64,000 bases of DNA from Streptomyces armeniacus (GTDB lineage: Bacteria; Actinomycetota; Actinomycetes; Streptomycetales; Streptomycetaceae), in contig NZ_CP031320.1 of the NCBI RefSeq assembly GCF_003355155.1, positions 3,277,367 through 3,341,366 on the forward strand. Direction: 5' to 3'. This document shows, piece by piece, positions 55,134 to 64,000 of the stretch. The notes under the pieces are model-generated. The model was not told where the DNA came from. It saw only the letters and a list, made by a program, of their open reading frames with translations, and did no database searches. The position numbers and the translations under genes were made by a program. Every line of letters starts with the position of its first letter. Position 1 is the stretch's first letter.

Positions 55134-56639
55134 ATGGAAGCACTCAACTCCCTGATGGCCGGCTTCGAGGCCATCCTGCGCCCAGGCCCTCTCCTCGCGA
55201 TGTTCCTCGGAGTCGTCGTCGGGAGCCTGGTCGGCGCGCTGCCGGGAATCGGCCCGGTCGGAGCCATGGCGGTGCTGCTGCCGCTGAGCTTCAGCCTCGA
55301 CCCCGCGGCCGGACTTCTGATGATCACCGGCATCTTCCTCGGTTCCCAGTACGGCGGATCGACAGCCTCGATCCTGATGAACGTGCCGGGTGAGGCGTCT
55401 TCGGTGGTCACGGCCATCGACGGGCACGAGATGACCAAACGCGGCCGCGCCGGTGCCGCACTCGCCGTGTCCGCCATCGGCTCGTTCGTCGCCGGCACGC
55501 TGGCCGTCGTTCTGCTGATGCTCGCGGCCGGACCGGTCAGCGAACTGGCGCTGTCGTTCTCAGCCCCCGAGTTTCTGGCCCTGTCGGTCTTCGCCCTGTT
55601 CGTCCTGTCCCGGCTCTCCGGCGGGTCGTTCTCCGCCACCATGATCGCCGCCGGGATCGGACTGGCTCTCGCGACTGTCGGCGTCGACGAGACCTCGGGC
55701 GGCGTGCGCTACACGATGGGCAGCGACAGCCTGATCTCCGGCGTGGAGATCACTCCGGTCGCGGTCGGCCTCTTCGGCATCGCCGAACTGATGCTCCTGG
55801 TCGAACGCCGCGGTACGGTGCCGAAGCTCCCCACCGTACGCATGCGCGAGCTCTACCCCACGCGCGCGGAACTGCGTCGAGCGACGCCTGCGATGGGGCG
55901 GGGCAGCGTCCTGGGCTTCCTGTTCGGGCTCCTCCCCGGGCCCGGAGCGGCGGTGTCGACCTACGCGTCGTACATGCTGGAGCGCCGTGTGTCCCGGCAC
56001 AAGGACGAGTTCGGCAAGGGCGCCATCGAAGGAGTGGCCGGACCGGAGTCGGCCAACAACGGCGCCGCCGGAGGATCGTTGGTACCTCTGCTGGTACTGG
56101 GGGTCCCCTTCGCCGCACCCACCGCTCTCCTGCTGGCCGGCTTCACCATTCACGGGGTGACACCTGGGCCCCTGTTCATCGACCAGGAACCCGATCTCTT
56201 CTGGAGTCTCGTCGCGGGCATGTTCCTTGCGAACGTCGCCCTGCTGGTGCTCAATCTGCCGCTGGTCGGAGTCTTCACCGCCATGCTGCGCATCCCCCGT
56301 GACGTCCTCGTCGCTCTCATACTCCTCATCGCGGCAGTGGGCACCTTCGCCGCACGCAACAGCATCGTGGATGTCGGCTGGATGATCGCCATGGGCATCC
56401 TCGGCTACGGCATGGTCAAGTTCGGTCTCTCCCGCGCCGCACTCATGCTCGCCTTCGTCGTCGCCCCGCTGATGGAGCGCTCGCTCCTCCAGACGCTCAC
56501 CCTGTCGCAGGACGACCCGGCCTACATGCTGGGCCGCCCCCTCGCGGTCACCCTCCTCCTCATGTCCCTGATCGCCATGGCGGCTCCCCCGCTCGCCCGC
56601 CGATACCGGAACAGCCGGGAGACGGTGAGCGTCTCCTGA
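55134..56639 (+). CDS. tctA: Tripartite tricarboxylate transporter large permease TctA
   Basis: Large permease, 501 aa, with about 11-12 hydrophobic segments. TctA hallmarks are [20 protein letters not shown] near residue 37, [19 protein letters not shown] near 79 and the second half repeat [16 protein letters not shown]. It uses an ion gradient. ATG 55134 is adjacent to GTG 55131. Last gene of the operon; it converges with holA, with only 30 nt between stops, containing the palindrome CTGCCGCGGCAG. Confidence 0.94.
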   Translation: MEALNSLMAGFEAILRPGPLLAMFLGVVVGSLVGALPGIGPVGAMAVLLPLSFSLDPAAGLLMITGIFLGSQYGGSTASILMNVPGEASSVVTAIDGHEMTKRGRAGAALAVSAIGSFVAGTLAVVLLMLAAGPVSELALSFSAPEFLALSVFALFVLSRLSGGSFSATMIAAGIGLALATVGVDETSGGVRYTMGSDSLISGVEITPVAVGLFGIAELMLLVERRGTVPKLPTVRMRELYPTRAELRRATPAMGRGSVLGFLFGLLPGPGAAVSTYASYMLERRVSRHKDEFGKGAIEGVAGPESANNGAAGGSLVPLLVLGVPFAAPTALLLAGFTIHGVTPGPLFIDQEPDLFWSLVAGMFLANVALLVLNLPLVGVFTAMLRIPRDVLVALILLIAAVGTFAARNSIVDVGWMIAMGILGYGMVKFGLSRAALMLAFVVAPLMERSLLQTLTLSQDDPAYMLGRPLAVTLLLMSLIAMAAPPLARRYRNSRETVSVS

Positions 56640-56669
56640 ACTGGCACCAGCTGCCGCGGCAGGGACCCG

Positions 56670-57662
56670 TCAGCGGGAGCGGGCCGCGCGGGCGATCGTG
56701 ATCACGGCCTGCTCCAGGGCGTACTCCGGGTCGTCCCCGCCGCCCTTGACCCCCGCGTCCGCCTGGGCGACCGCGCGCAGCGCCACCGAGACGCCGTCGG
56801 CCGACCAGCCGCGCATCTGCTGCCGTACGCGGTCCACCTTCCACGGCGGCATCCCCAGCTCGCGCGCCAGATCGCCCGGGCGCATGTTGCGCGGCGCCGA
56901 CGCGAGCTTGCCTATCGCCCGCACGCCCTGCGCGAGGGCGCTCGTGATCAGCACCGGGGCGACGCCGGTGGCCAGCGACCAGCGCAGCGCCTCCAGCGCC
57001 TCGGCCGCCCGGCCCTCCACGGCGCGGTCGGCGATGGTGAAGCTGGACGCCTCGGCACGGCCCGTGTAGTAGCGCGCGACGACGGCGTCGTCGATCGCGC
57101 CCTCCACGTCGGCGACGAGCTGGCGGCAGGCGGAGGCGAGTTCGCGCAGGTCGCTGCCGACCGCGTCGCACAGCGCCTGGCACGCGTCAGGCGTCGCGGA
57201 ACGGCCCGCCGCGCGGAACTCGCCCCGTACGAACGCCAGTCGGTCCGCCGGCTTGGTCATCTTCGGGCAGGCGACCTCGCGGGCGCCCGACTTGCGGGCG
57301 GCGTCCAGCAGGCCCTTGCCCTTCGCGCCGCCCGCGTGCAGCAGCACCAGGGTGATCTCCTCGGCGGGGGCGCCGAGATACGCCTTGACGTCCTTCACGC
57401 TGTCCGCCGCCAGGTCCTGCGCGCCGCGCACGACGATCACCTTGCGCTCGGCGAACAGCGAAGGGCTGGTCAGCTCGTCCAGCGTGCCCGGCTGGAGATC
57501 GGGGGCGGCCAGCTCGCGCACGTCGGTGTCGGCGTCGGAGGCGCGTGCCGCGGCGACCACCTCCTGCACGGCGCGGTCGAGGAGCAGGTCCTCCTGCCCG
57601 ACCGCGATCGTGACGGGCGCGAGCGGGTCGTCTGTCGTGGGTGTCTTACGGGTTCCGGCCAT
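56670..57662 (-). CDS. holA: DNA polymerase III subunit delta
   Basis: Clamp-loader delta subunit, 330 aa. The N-terminal AAA+-like domain (PVTIAVGQEDLLLDRAV; SPSLFAERKVIVVRGAQDL) and the C-terminal HolA domain (KVDRVRQQMRGW) are present. ATG 57662 gives MAGTRKTPT, the expected start; the frame extends six codons upstream. Usually next to comEC in streptomycetes, as here. Confidence 0.93.
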   Translation of the reverse strand: MAGTRKTPTTDDPLAPVTIAVGQEDLLLDRAVQEVVAAARASDADTDVRELAAPDLQPGTLDELTSPSLFAERKVIVVRGAQDLAADSVKDVKAYLGAPAEEITLVLLHAGGAKGKGLLDAARKSGAREVACPKMTKPADRLAFVRGEFRAAGRSATPDACQALCDAVGSDLRELASACRQLVADVEGAIDDAVVARYYTGRAEASSFTIADRAVEGRAAEALEALRWSLATGVAPVLITSALAQGVRAIGKLASAPRNMRPGDLARELGMPPWKVDRVRQQMRGWSADGVSVALRAVAQADAGVKGGGDDPEYALEQAVITIARAARSR

Positions 57663-57764
57663 CGCGGTCCAGCATCCCACGACCCGCTGACACCGGCGCC
57701 GTACGCAGGCCGGTCACGGGCGGACGCCGGGCGGCGCGGTCCGTGCGCGGGCACGCCGCGCCCC

Positions 57765-58004
57765 TCACTCGCGCCAGCCGTCGTACTCCGCCGCCAGCTC
57801 CGCGAGCGGTTCCGGCGCGTAACGGCCCTCCCCGTCCTCGACCACCACCAGCCACTGCGCGTCCTCGGCGTCGTCCTCGCCGGCCAGCGCCTCGCGTACC
57901 AGCTCGGGTTCCTCCCGTACGCCGAACCGCTCGCGCAGCTGCTCGGCCACCTCCTCCGCCGCGTCGCGGTCGGGGAACACCAGGATGTGTCGTACGTCGT
58001 TCAC
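57765..58004 (-). CDS. Small acidic conserved protein (79 aa)
   Basis: I cannot name it. It is acidic, with a ferredoxin-like alpha/beta pattern: VNDVRHILVFPDRDAAEEVAEQL (helix after strand), FGVREEPELVREALAGEDD, then AQWLVVVEDGEG and a C-terminal helix. GTG 58004 begins the conserved-looking part; no strong ribosome site. G/C-rich third positions support coding. It lies 100 bp upstream of holA on the same strand. Confidence 0.65.
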   Translation of the reverse strand: MNDVRHILVFPDRDAAEEVAEQLRERFGVREEPELVREALAGEDDAEDAQWLVVVEDGEGRYAPEPLAELAAEYDGWRE

Positions 58005-58161
58005 GCGCCCATTCTGCTGTCCGCGCGGACGTGCGCGGCGGCGGGGCCCGTACGGCCGGGGCCTTGGGACCGGGTCCTGAGTCTGGGCCTTGAGCCTGGG
58101 GCCTGAGAGGTACGACCGGCGCCCGATGCACGGGGGCTGCGCCACTGCTACGTTCCGGCGC

Positions 58162-58626
58162 ATGGCGAACACCACTTCCGCGCCCCGTACCGGCGCCGAG
58201 CGCAAGCGCGACCTGCTGGCACGGCTGGACACCGAGCACGACGTCTGGGTGGCCTCGGCCGGCCTCGACGGAACGCCGTGCCTCGTGCCGCTCTCGCTGC
58301 ACTGGGACGGCGCGGTGGTCTGGCTGTCCACCCGCGCCGACAACCCGACGGGGCGCAACCTGCGCGAGAACGGCGTGGTACGGCTCTCCTTGGCCAGCAC
58401 CGAGGCGGTGGTGATGGTGGACGGCACGGTGGAGACGTTCAGCCTGGAGGAGGCGGATACGGAGACGGCGGACGCGTTCGCGGCACGCTGCGGCTGGGAC
58501 CCGCGGAAGGCGCGGCGCGGCGAGTACGTCTGGTTCAGGGTCACGCCCACCGCCGTGCAGGCGTTCCAGGGGCGGCACGAGATGCCGGGGCGGCACCTGA
58601 TGACCGACGGCGAGTGGCACGTCTGA
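58162..58626 (+). CDS. Pyridoxamine 5'-phosphate oxidase/F420-like split-barrel protein
   Basis: Split beta-barrel flavin- or F420-binding family protein, 154 aa. LDTEHDVWVASAGLDGTPCLVPLSLHWDG (key parts DVWVASAG and PCLVPLSLHWDG), LSTRADNPTGRNLRENG and VRLSLASTEAVVMVDG are typical. Reductase or oxidase on an unknown substrate. ATG 58162 is where homology begins. Confidence 0.83.
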   Translation: MANTTSAPRTGAERKRDLLARLDTEHDVWVASAGLDGTPCLVPLSLHWDGAVVWLSTRADNPTGRNLRENGVVRLSLASTEAVVMVDGTVETFSLEEADTETADAFAARCGWDPRKARRGEYVWFRVTPTAVQAFQGRHEMPGRHLMTDGEWHV

Positions 58627-58721
58627 GCGAGCACAAGCCCCAGATGTACTCTGGGTGAACCTCTGCTGACAGCTTGGAGTGCGGGCGCCCGCGCCGCGCA
58701 GAACGTTCGTACGGTTCACGG

Positions 58722-60197
58722 GTGGAGTGGCTGAACGCCGAAAACGTACTGGGTACCGCGGGCGTGCTGGTGACCCTTGCCGTACTCGCGTATGAGCGGC
58801 TGATCCCCGGGCTCAAACGCATCGGCTACCGCGTGCAGATGGACACCGCCATCGGCGGGGACGTGCAGAACGGCGAAGCGGACGTCCGGCTCGGGCTGTT
58901 CGAGGAGTCCCCGGAGATGTCCGAAGGCTCCCTCGTGCTGCTCCGGATCGAGAACGACGGCCTCAAGGCCATCGGGCAGAACAGCTACGAGTCGGACGGC
59001 CTCACCGTCACCTTCACCGACCGTACGGTCACGGGCGTCGCGGTGACCGAGCCCAACCCCGAGGAACTGGTGGAGAGTCTGACCGCGGAACGCGGCCTCA
59101 GACACGAGGGCAACAAGATCTACATCCCCAGGGTCCCGCTCAACAAAGGCCACCACTTCAAGCTCCTCGTCATGCTCACCGGGCCCGGCGTCGGCCGGAA
59201 GGTGAAGCTGCGCGGCACCATCAACGAGGGCAGCATCAAACGGAACCGGCAGCAGCCGCGGCCCAGCAACCTGCTGCTCGGCGTCGTCGTGTTCCTCGTC
59301 GTGCTCGTGGGCGTCCAGCAGTCGCTGCTGTGGTGGAACCAGAGCCGGGACCAGCCGCCGATCGGCTGCGCGGACGGCGAACTGACCCTCACGGGCTCCA
59401 CCGCGCTCCAGCCGGCGATGGAGGAGATCGGGGCGGCGTACGAGTCCGACTGCCCCGGCGCGACCATCGAGGTGGCGGCGGAGGGCAGCAGGGAAGGGCT
59501 CCAACTCCTCGACGCCGAGGGCCGCAAGGCGAAGGACGGCGCGCCGCCGATGGTGGCCATGTCGGACGGGCGGGCCTCGGGATACGAGGAGCTGAAGGAG
59601 AACCCCGTCGGCGTTGCCGTGTTCGCCATGGTGGTCAACGACGGTGTGGGCGTACGCGACATCTCCCTCGGGGACCTGCGGAAGCTCTACCGCGGCGAGA
59701 TCCGCAACTGGCGCGAACTGGGCGGCCGCGACCTGCCGGTCCGGCTGGTCAGCCGCAGCAGCGGCTCGGGCACCCGCAGCATCTTCCAGGAGAGCGTGCT
59801 GAAGGGCTTCGAGTCGGGGGTGTCGTCGCAGGACTGCGTACGCCAGGACGATCCCGCCGCGAAGCAGCTGCGCTGCGAGCGGAGCAGCACGGCGCAGGTG
59901 CTGGCGGCGGTCGGGGAGACGGCGGGCGCCATCGGCTACGGGGAGCGGCAGGCGGCGAGCAAAGCGGAGGGCGTGACGCTGCTGCGGCTGGACGGGTACG
60001 CGGCGGACTCGGAGACGGTGCGGGCGGGCACGTACCCGTTCCGGGCGGCCGAGTACGCGTACACATACGGGAGTCCGCCGGCCGACTCGCTCGCCTCGGA
60101 GTTCCTCGGGTACCTGGCCGACGGCGCGGCGCAGAACATCCTCCGGACACACGGGCACCTCTCCTGCGCGGGGCTGCAGAGCGCGCAACTGTGCTGA
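58722..60197 (+). CDS. Membrane-anchored PstS-like phosphate-binding protein
   Basis: Unusual 491-aa architecture. TM1 (about 9-27), a beta-rich region of about 150 residues (28-180) ending in a basic stretch (KRNRQQPR), TM2 (about 184-205) and a C-terminal PstS-type solute-binding domain (215-491). The positive-inside rule places the middle region in the cytoplasm and the binding domain outside. The PstS ligand loops are kept: LTGSTALQP, AMSDGRAS, RSSGSGTRSIF. No pst permease genes lie nearby, so it may sense or scavenge phosphate rather than import it. GTG 58722 is chosen because the hydrophobic N-terminus begins there; no strong ribosome site. Confidence 0.75.
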   Translation: MEWLNAENVLGTAGVLVTLAVLAYERLIPGLKRIGYRVQMDTAIGGDVQNGEADVRLGLFEESPEMSEGSLVLLRIENDGLKAIGQNSYESDGLTVTFTDRTVTGVAVTEPNPEELVESLTAERGLRHEGNKIYIPRVPLNKGHHFKLLVMLTGPGVGRKVKLRGTINEGSIKRNRQQPRPSNLLLGVVVFLVVLVGVQQSLLWWNQSRDQPPIGCADGELTLTGSTALQPAMEEIGAAYESDCPGATIEVAAEGSREGLQLLDAEGRKAKDGAPPMVAMSDGRASGYEELKENPVGVAVFAMVVNDGVGVRDISLGDLRKLYRGEIRNWRELGGRDLPVRLVSRSSGSGTRSIFQESVLKGFESGVSSQDCVRQDDPAAKQLRCERSSTAQVLAAVGETAGAIGYGERQAASKAEGVTLLRLDGYAADSETVRAGTYPFRAAEYAYTYGSPPADSLASEFLGYLADGAAQNILRTHGHLSCAGLQSAQLC

Positions 60198-60240
60198 ACC
60201 CGGCGCCCCGTCCCGGTGCGCGGTCAGAGGGCGGGGCACG

Positions 60241-60340
60241 GTGCGCGGGGGCACGCTGGGCACGGGCACGGGCGCGGGCCCGGTGCGCGGGGGCACGCTG
60301 GGCACGGGCACGGGCGCGGGCCCGGTGCGCGGGGGCACGG
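60241..60340. repeat. Exact 42-bp tandem repeat after comEC
   Basis: Two perfect consecutive copies of a 42-bp unit (60241-60282 and 60283-60324, each beginning GTGCGCGGGGGCACGC) are followed by a partial third copy reaching the comEC stop codon at 60341. Internally the unit is made of GGGCAC and GGGCGC-like hexamers. It lies between two converging genes. Confidence 0.85.
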
Positions 60341-63109
60341 TCACGGGCCGGCCGCCGGAGGACGGCGCACCACGCCCGCTCCCGAGTCCGTGACGGCGAG
60401 GGCACCGGACAGGTCCGTACGCAGCACGAGGGCGCCCTGCCTGCGGAGGGCGTCGAGGGTACGCGGTGACGGGTGGCCATAAGGGTTGTCCTCTCCGCTG
60501 GAGATGAGCGCGGTGCGCGGGCGGAGCCGCTCCAGCAGTGCCGGGTGCTGGTACGCCGAACCGTGGTGCGCGACTTTCAGGACGTCGACCCGCGGCAGGT
60601 CCGGGTGCGCCGCGAGCAGGCGGCGCTGTGCGGGCGGCTCGAGGTCCCCGGGCAGGAACACCGTCAAGTCCCCGGCGCGGACCAGGAGTGTGACGCTGGA
60701 GTCGTTCGCCCCGGACTCCCCGCCGGAGCCGCCCGATCCGGACTCCCCGGGCGTACGGGGTGGGGCCTCCCGGTCCGGCCACAGCACCTCCCAGGACAGG
60801 CCGCCCACGGCACGCCGCTCCCCCGGTGCCGCGCGGATCTCGGGGATGCCCGCCTGCCGTGCGGTGCGATGCACGAACTCTGCCTGGTCCCGCGGCTCTT
60901 GCAGGCCCGTCGTCTGGATCGAGCCGACGGCACGGCCGCGCAGCGCACCCGAGAGCCCGGACACGTGGTCCGCGTGGAAGTGGGTGAGCAGCAGGAGCGG
61001 GATGGACCTGATGCCGAGGGCGCGCAAACAGCGGTCTACGGCATCGGGGTCCGGTCCCGTGTCGATCAGCACCGCGCTGCCGTCGCCGGCCGAAAGGGCC
61101 AGCGCGTCCCCCTGGCCGACGTCGCAGGCCACCAGCCGCCAGTCGGGCGGCGGCCAGCCAGTGAGCGGGCGGGTCACCGAGGGCGGGCGGACCAGGGCGA
61201 GCAGCAGGAGCAGGGCGCAGGCGGCGGCCACCAGCGGGTGGCGCGGGAGCCGCCTCGCGAGCACCGCCAGGGCCAGCACGAGCACCGCGAGGAGCGCGGC
61301 ACCCGTCCAACTGCCCGGCCAGTCCACGACGGCCCCGGGCAGCAGCGCGCCCGTCCGCGCGGTCAGCGCGATGGCTCCGGCAGGCCAACCGGCCAGCCAG
61401 GCCAGGGCCTTGGCCACGGGCAGTCCGAACGGGGCGGCGGCGAGGGCGGCGAAGCCCAGCACGGTGGCGGGGGCGACGGCGAACTCGGCCAGCAGGTTGC
61501 ACGGGACCGCGACCAGGCTGACGTGCGCGGACAGCACGGCGACCACGGGCGCGCAGGCCGCCTGCGCCGCCGCGGCGGCGGCGAGTGCCTCGGCGAGACG
61601 CCCGGGCACGCCGCGCCGCCGCAGCGCGGCGCCCCAGCGCGGGGCGACGGTCAGCAGCGATCCCGTGGCCAGCACGGAGAGCAGGAAGCCGAAGTCGCGG
61701 GCGAGCCACGGGTCCCAGAGGACCAGCACCAGCACAGCGGCGGCCAGAGCGGGGAGCAGCGAGCGGCGGCGGCCGGTGCCGATCGCGAGGATGGTGATGA
61801 GCCCGCAGGTGGCGGCCCGGAGCACGCTGGGGTCGGGGCGGCTCACGACGACGAACGCGAGGGTGAGGAGCGCACCGAGGACGGCGGTCGTACGCAGGGG
61901 GATGCCCAGACGCGGGGCCAGCCCCCGCCGTTCCGCGCGGGAGGCGGTGCCGGGCGGGCCGATGAGCAGCACCAGCAGCACGGTGAGGTTCCCGCCGCTC
62001 ACGGCAAGCAGATGAAGCATGTCGGTGGTGCGGAACGCCTGGTCGAGATCGTGCGGGATGCGTGCGGTGTCACCGACGACCAGGCCCGGCAGCAGCGCCC
62101 GCGGATCCGGCGCGAGGCCGTCGCTGGCCTCCCGGAGCCCGGCCCGCAGGTCGCCCGCCGTGCGCTGGAGCGCGCTCGGGCGGCCGATGACCTCGGGCGG
62201 CCGGGTGCCCTGTGCGCGCAGCACGGCGGCGATGTCCCGTCCGCCCCGCCCGGCGCCCTGCGCGGGAGCGAGCCGCGCCTCGACCCGCACGCGTGCCGAG
62301 GGCAGCAGCCCCCGCCAGGCCCCTTCCGCGCTGCCGGCAGCGGGTGGGCGGGAGCCGGCGTCGCCGTTGCGGTCCGCGCCGTCGCTGCCGCCGTCGCCGT
62401 CGCCGTCGCCGCCGCTGTCGGCGCCTGCTGCCGGGCCGGCTGGGCCGTCCCGCTCCTGTGGGTGGACCAGGAGCAGCACCGGGGCCCGTACGGCCACCGT
62501 GCCCACGCCGTCCGCCGTGACGCGGCGGATCTCCGCCGGCACGACGATGACGCCTTCCTCTCTCCGCGCGCCCCGGACCTGCGGGTGCGTGGTGTGCGGG
62601 TCGCCGGTGACGGTCAACTCGGCCGTGGCGTGCGCGTATTCGGCGGCCAGCTCGGGGACCGGCCCGCGGTGCACGTCCGCCGCGTGGAGCGCGGCGGACG
62701 TGGCGGCCGCCGCCGCGCACAGCAGCGTCATCGCGGCTGCGCCGAACACGCCGCGCCGGAACGGCGGCCGGCCCACCGTGCCCGGCGCGGTGGCCGCTCG
62801 GCGGCGGGACAGGACCGCGAGCAGCGCCCCGGCGACACCGCATGCCACCGCCGCCAGCGCGGCCGTACGGCCGGTCGTCCCGACGCCGAGGGCCGCCGCC
62901 GCCCACGCGGCGAGGGCAGGCGGGACCAGCCGGAGATCCGTGGGCCCCTCCTGGCGGGGATCGGCGGCGCCGAGCCGGTGCCCCGAGAGCGTGTGCACGG
63001 TGCTGCGCCGCCCGCCCCGGCCGCTCGGGATGCCGGGCGTGGATGTGGATGTGGACGTGGACGTGGACGTGGTGACCGTACGCGTGCCCGCGCCCGTGCC
63101 GCCGGTCAT
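60341..63109 (-). CDS. comEC: ComEC/Rec2 family competence protein
   Basis: DNA-uptake channel homologue, 922 aa. An N-terminal OB-like DUF4131 region precedes the competence membrane domain (LLAVSGGNLTVLLVLLIG and many helices in 370-660) and a C-terminal MBL nuclease-like domain (DVGQGDALALS, LLLTHFHADHVSGL, VLKVAHHGSAYQHPAL). The N-terminus begins with an STSTSTSTST run encoded by a hexanucleotide repeat (63039-63068). ATG 63109 overlaps the comEA stop (ATGA). Natural competence is not established in streptomycetes, so the physiological role is open. Confidence 0.94.
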   Translation of the reverse strand: MTGGTGAGTRTVTTSTSTSTSTSTPGIPSGRGGRRSTVHTLSGHRLGAADPRQEGPTDLRLVPPALAAWAAAALGVGTTGRTAALAAVACGVAGALLAVLSRRRAATAPGTVGRPPFRRGVFGAAAMTLLCAAAAATSAALHAADVHRGPVPELAAEYAHATAELTVTGDPHTTHPQVRGARREEGVIVVPAEIRRVTADGVGTVAVRAPVLLLVHPQERDGPAGPAAGADSGGDGDGDGGSDGADRNGDAGSRPPAAGSAEGAWRGLLPSARVRVEARLAPAQGAGRGGRDIAAVLRAQGTRPPEVIGRPSALQRTAGDLRAGLREASDGLAPDPRALLPGLVVGDTARIPHDLDQAFRTTDMLHLLAVSGGNLTVLLVLLIGPPGTASRAERRGLAPRLGIPLRTTAVLGALLTLAFVVVSRPDPSVLRAATCGLITILAIGTGRRRSLLPALAAAVLVLVLWDPWLARDFGFLLSVLATGSLLTVAPRWGAALRRRGVPGRLAEALAAAAAAQAACAPVVAVLSAHVSLVAVPCNLLAEFAVAPATVLGFAALAAAPFGLPVAKALAWLAGWPAGAIALTARTGALLPGAVVDWPGSWTGAALLAVLVLALAVLARRLPRHPLVAAACALLLLLALVRPPSVTRPLTGWPPPDWRLVACDVGQGDALALSAGDGSAVLIDTGPDPDAVDRCLRALGIRSIPLLLLTHFHADHVSGLSGALRGRAVGSIQTTGLQEPRDQAEFVHRTARQAGIPEIRAAPGERRAVGGLSWEVLWPDREAPPRTPGESGSGGSGGESGANDSSVTLLVRAGDLTVFLPGDLEPPAQRRLLAAHPDLPRVDVLKVAHHGSAYQHPALLERLRPRTALISSGEDNPYGHPSPRTLDALRRQGALVLRTDLSGALAVTDSGAGVVRRPPAAGP
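63039..63068. repeat. Hexanucleotide microsatellite in comEC
   Basis: Five tandem GTGGAT/GTGGAC units (plus-strand reading) encode the Ser-Thr run at the ComEC N-terminus on the minus strand. The unit length keeps the frame, so length variants would stay coding. Confidence 0.8.
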
Positions 63110-64000
63110 GGACTGACCCGCGGCTCGATGTCCGCGAAGCGGGCGTCGCCGATGCCGTTGACCTCGCGGAGTTCGTCGACCGAGGTGTAACCGCCGTTCT
63201 CCGTGCGGTAGTCGATGATGTGCTGGGCCAGGACCGGGCCGACGCCGGGCAGCGCCTCCAGCTGTTCGGCCGTCGCGGAGTTGAGGCTGATACGGGCTCC
63301 GGCGTCGGCGCCCGGCCCCGCCGGGCCGCCCGGGGCGGGACTGCCGCGCGCGTCGGTGGGCGCCGGACCGGCGGCGGAGGCGCCGCTGCCGCCCACGACG
63401 ATCTGCTCGCCGTCGACAAGCAGGCGCGCCTTGTTGAGCGCGCCGGTCTCCGTGCCGGGCTCCGCGCCGCCGGCCGCCTCAAGGGCGTCTGCGACACGCG
63501 AGCCTGGCGGGAGGCGGTGCACCCCGGGCTCACGCACCTTCCCGGAGACGTCGACCGTCACCCGTTTCCCCGGACTCGGCTCGGGGCCCGTGCCCGCCGG
63601 TGCGTTGTCGGGGCGCCCCGAGAGGGACGGCGGCCCGGAAGTGCCGGTGGCCGCCTCGGGCGCCCGCACGGTCTGCGGACGGCCCGACCAGAAGTGGTGC
63701 ACGGCGAAGCCGACCGCGATCAGCAGCACAAGTCCCAGGGCCACGATCGTCCTCGGCTCCACTCCGCAGCGGAGCTGCACCCACGTCGGCAGCCGCTCGC
63801 CCACGGCCAGCCGCAGCCTGGCGGCCCGTGACGGTGCGGGCGGCTGCTCCTCGTCCGCCTCCCCACCCGTGGTGGCCGGCCGACTCCCCTCGTCCGCGTC
63901 CAGGGGCCGCCAACGGTGCTGGACAGGACGGTGATGTGCCGACGAGGAAGCGCCGCCGGGGCCGCGGTCCGTGCGCGGGAAGGCGGCCGATGCTCCGCCG
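63106..64000 (-). CDS. comEA: ComEA family DNA-binding protein, 5' end beyond window
   Basis: Membrane-anchored DNA receptor homologue. Visible from the N-terminal side: a hydrophilic tail, RLAVGERLPTWVQLR, one TM helix (TIVALGLVLLIAVGFAVHHFW), a SLBB-like domain (VTVDVSGKVREPGVHRLP) and a C-terminal helix-hairpin-helix pair (LNSATAEQLEALPGVGPVLAQ, VNGIGDARFADI). The frame stays open to base 64000 with plausible sequence and no ATG, GTG or TTG upstream of GTG 63804, so the true start probably lies outside the window. Four-base overlap with comEC. Confidence 0.88.
   Translation of the reverse strand, partial: GGASAAFPRTDRGPGGASSSAHHRPVQHRWRPLDADEGSRPATTGGEADEEQPPAPSRAARLRLAVGERLPTWVQLRCGVEPRTIVALGLVLLIAVGFAVHHFWSGRPQTVRAPEAATGTSGPPSLSGRPDNAPAGTGPEPSPGKRVTVDVSGKVREPGVHRLPPGSRVADALEAAGGAEPGTETGALNKARLLVDGEQIVVGGSGASAAGPAPTDARGSPAPGGPAGPGADAGARISLNSATAEQLEALPGVGPVLAQHIIDYRTENGGYTSVDELREVNGIGDARFADIEPRVSP

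Noticed and set aside
58716..61709. Long minus-strand frame covering the PstS-like gene and part of comEC
   Set aside because: It is in the wrong frame for comEC and antisense to the PstS-like gene; composition is that of a shadow frame.

Overview
The window is high-GC DNA with strong G/C bias at third codon positions, GTG and TTG starts, many ATGA or GTGA overlaps and GGAGG-type ribosome sites. Together with a hrcA-dnaJ-rsmE ... phoH-ybeY-era ... hemW-lepA-rpsT ... holA-comEC-comEA backbone, this points to a Streptomyces-type actinomycete chromosome. I see no rRNA, tRNA, CRISPR array, transposase or phage gene.

Region 1 (1-15253) is the right-hand part of a nonribosomal peptide cluster. It holds the end of a DrrB-like ABC permease, a TrmB/LuxR-type regulator, two small ORFs, an SbnA-like PLP enzyme (2,3-diaminopropionate pathway) and two NRPS genes arranged C-A-T-C-A-T-E and C-A-T. 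Modules 1 and 3 have the same eye-read specificity code (DIWEVTADD+K). Module 2 reads as Phe and is followed by an epimerase. The second NRPS loses its frame just after its last carrier domain and runs out of frame into a metallo-beta-lactamase gene lacking its own 5' end. No thioesterase is present. I read this as a deletion or recombination scar at the cluster edge, or less likely an NRPS-hydrolase fusion broken by a frameshift.

Region 2 (15544-22378) is housekeeping: a PfkB sugar kinase, phoH, ybeY, a CorC/HlyC protein, an MmcQ/YjbR protein, an F420-type reductase, a degenerate cytidine-deaminase-like protein and era.

Region 3 (22463-31600) is an accessory catabolic island. It contains a divergent two-subunit B12-dependent acyl-CoA mutase, an IclR regulator, a thiolase-fold enzyme with a DUF35 Zn/OB partner, an acyl-CoA ligase and a complete TRAP transporter. 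Together they could import a carboxylate, activate it to a CoA thioester, rearrange its carbon skeleton and cleave it. The substrate is unknown, and this is the best candidate for an undescribed system.

Region 4 (31789-48101) returns to the core: rnz, a HIT protein, rsmE, a nitronate monooxygenase, dnaJ and hrcA with a perfect CIRCE operator, an MBL protein, DUF3097, a broken Uma2 gene, hemW, a long-chain acyl-CoA synthetase, lepA, rpsT and an epimerase-like protein. A photolyase follows at 48116-49498.

Region 5 (49711-56639) is a second accessory island in one tight operon: a ROK regulator, a five-bladed-propeller glycosidase-like protein, an FGly-type sulfatase and a tripartite tricarboxylate transporter (TctCBA). 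It fits uptake and cytoplasmic desulfation of a sulfated or acidic carbohydrate. An AT-rich inverted repeat in front is a likely operator.

Region 6 (56670-64000) is core again: holA, two small proteins, a membrane-anchored PstS-like protein, comEC and the 3' part of comEA.
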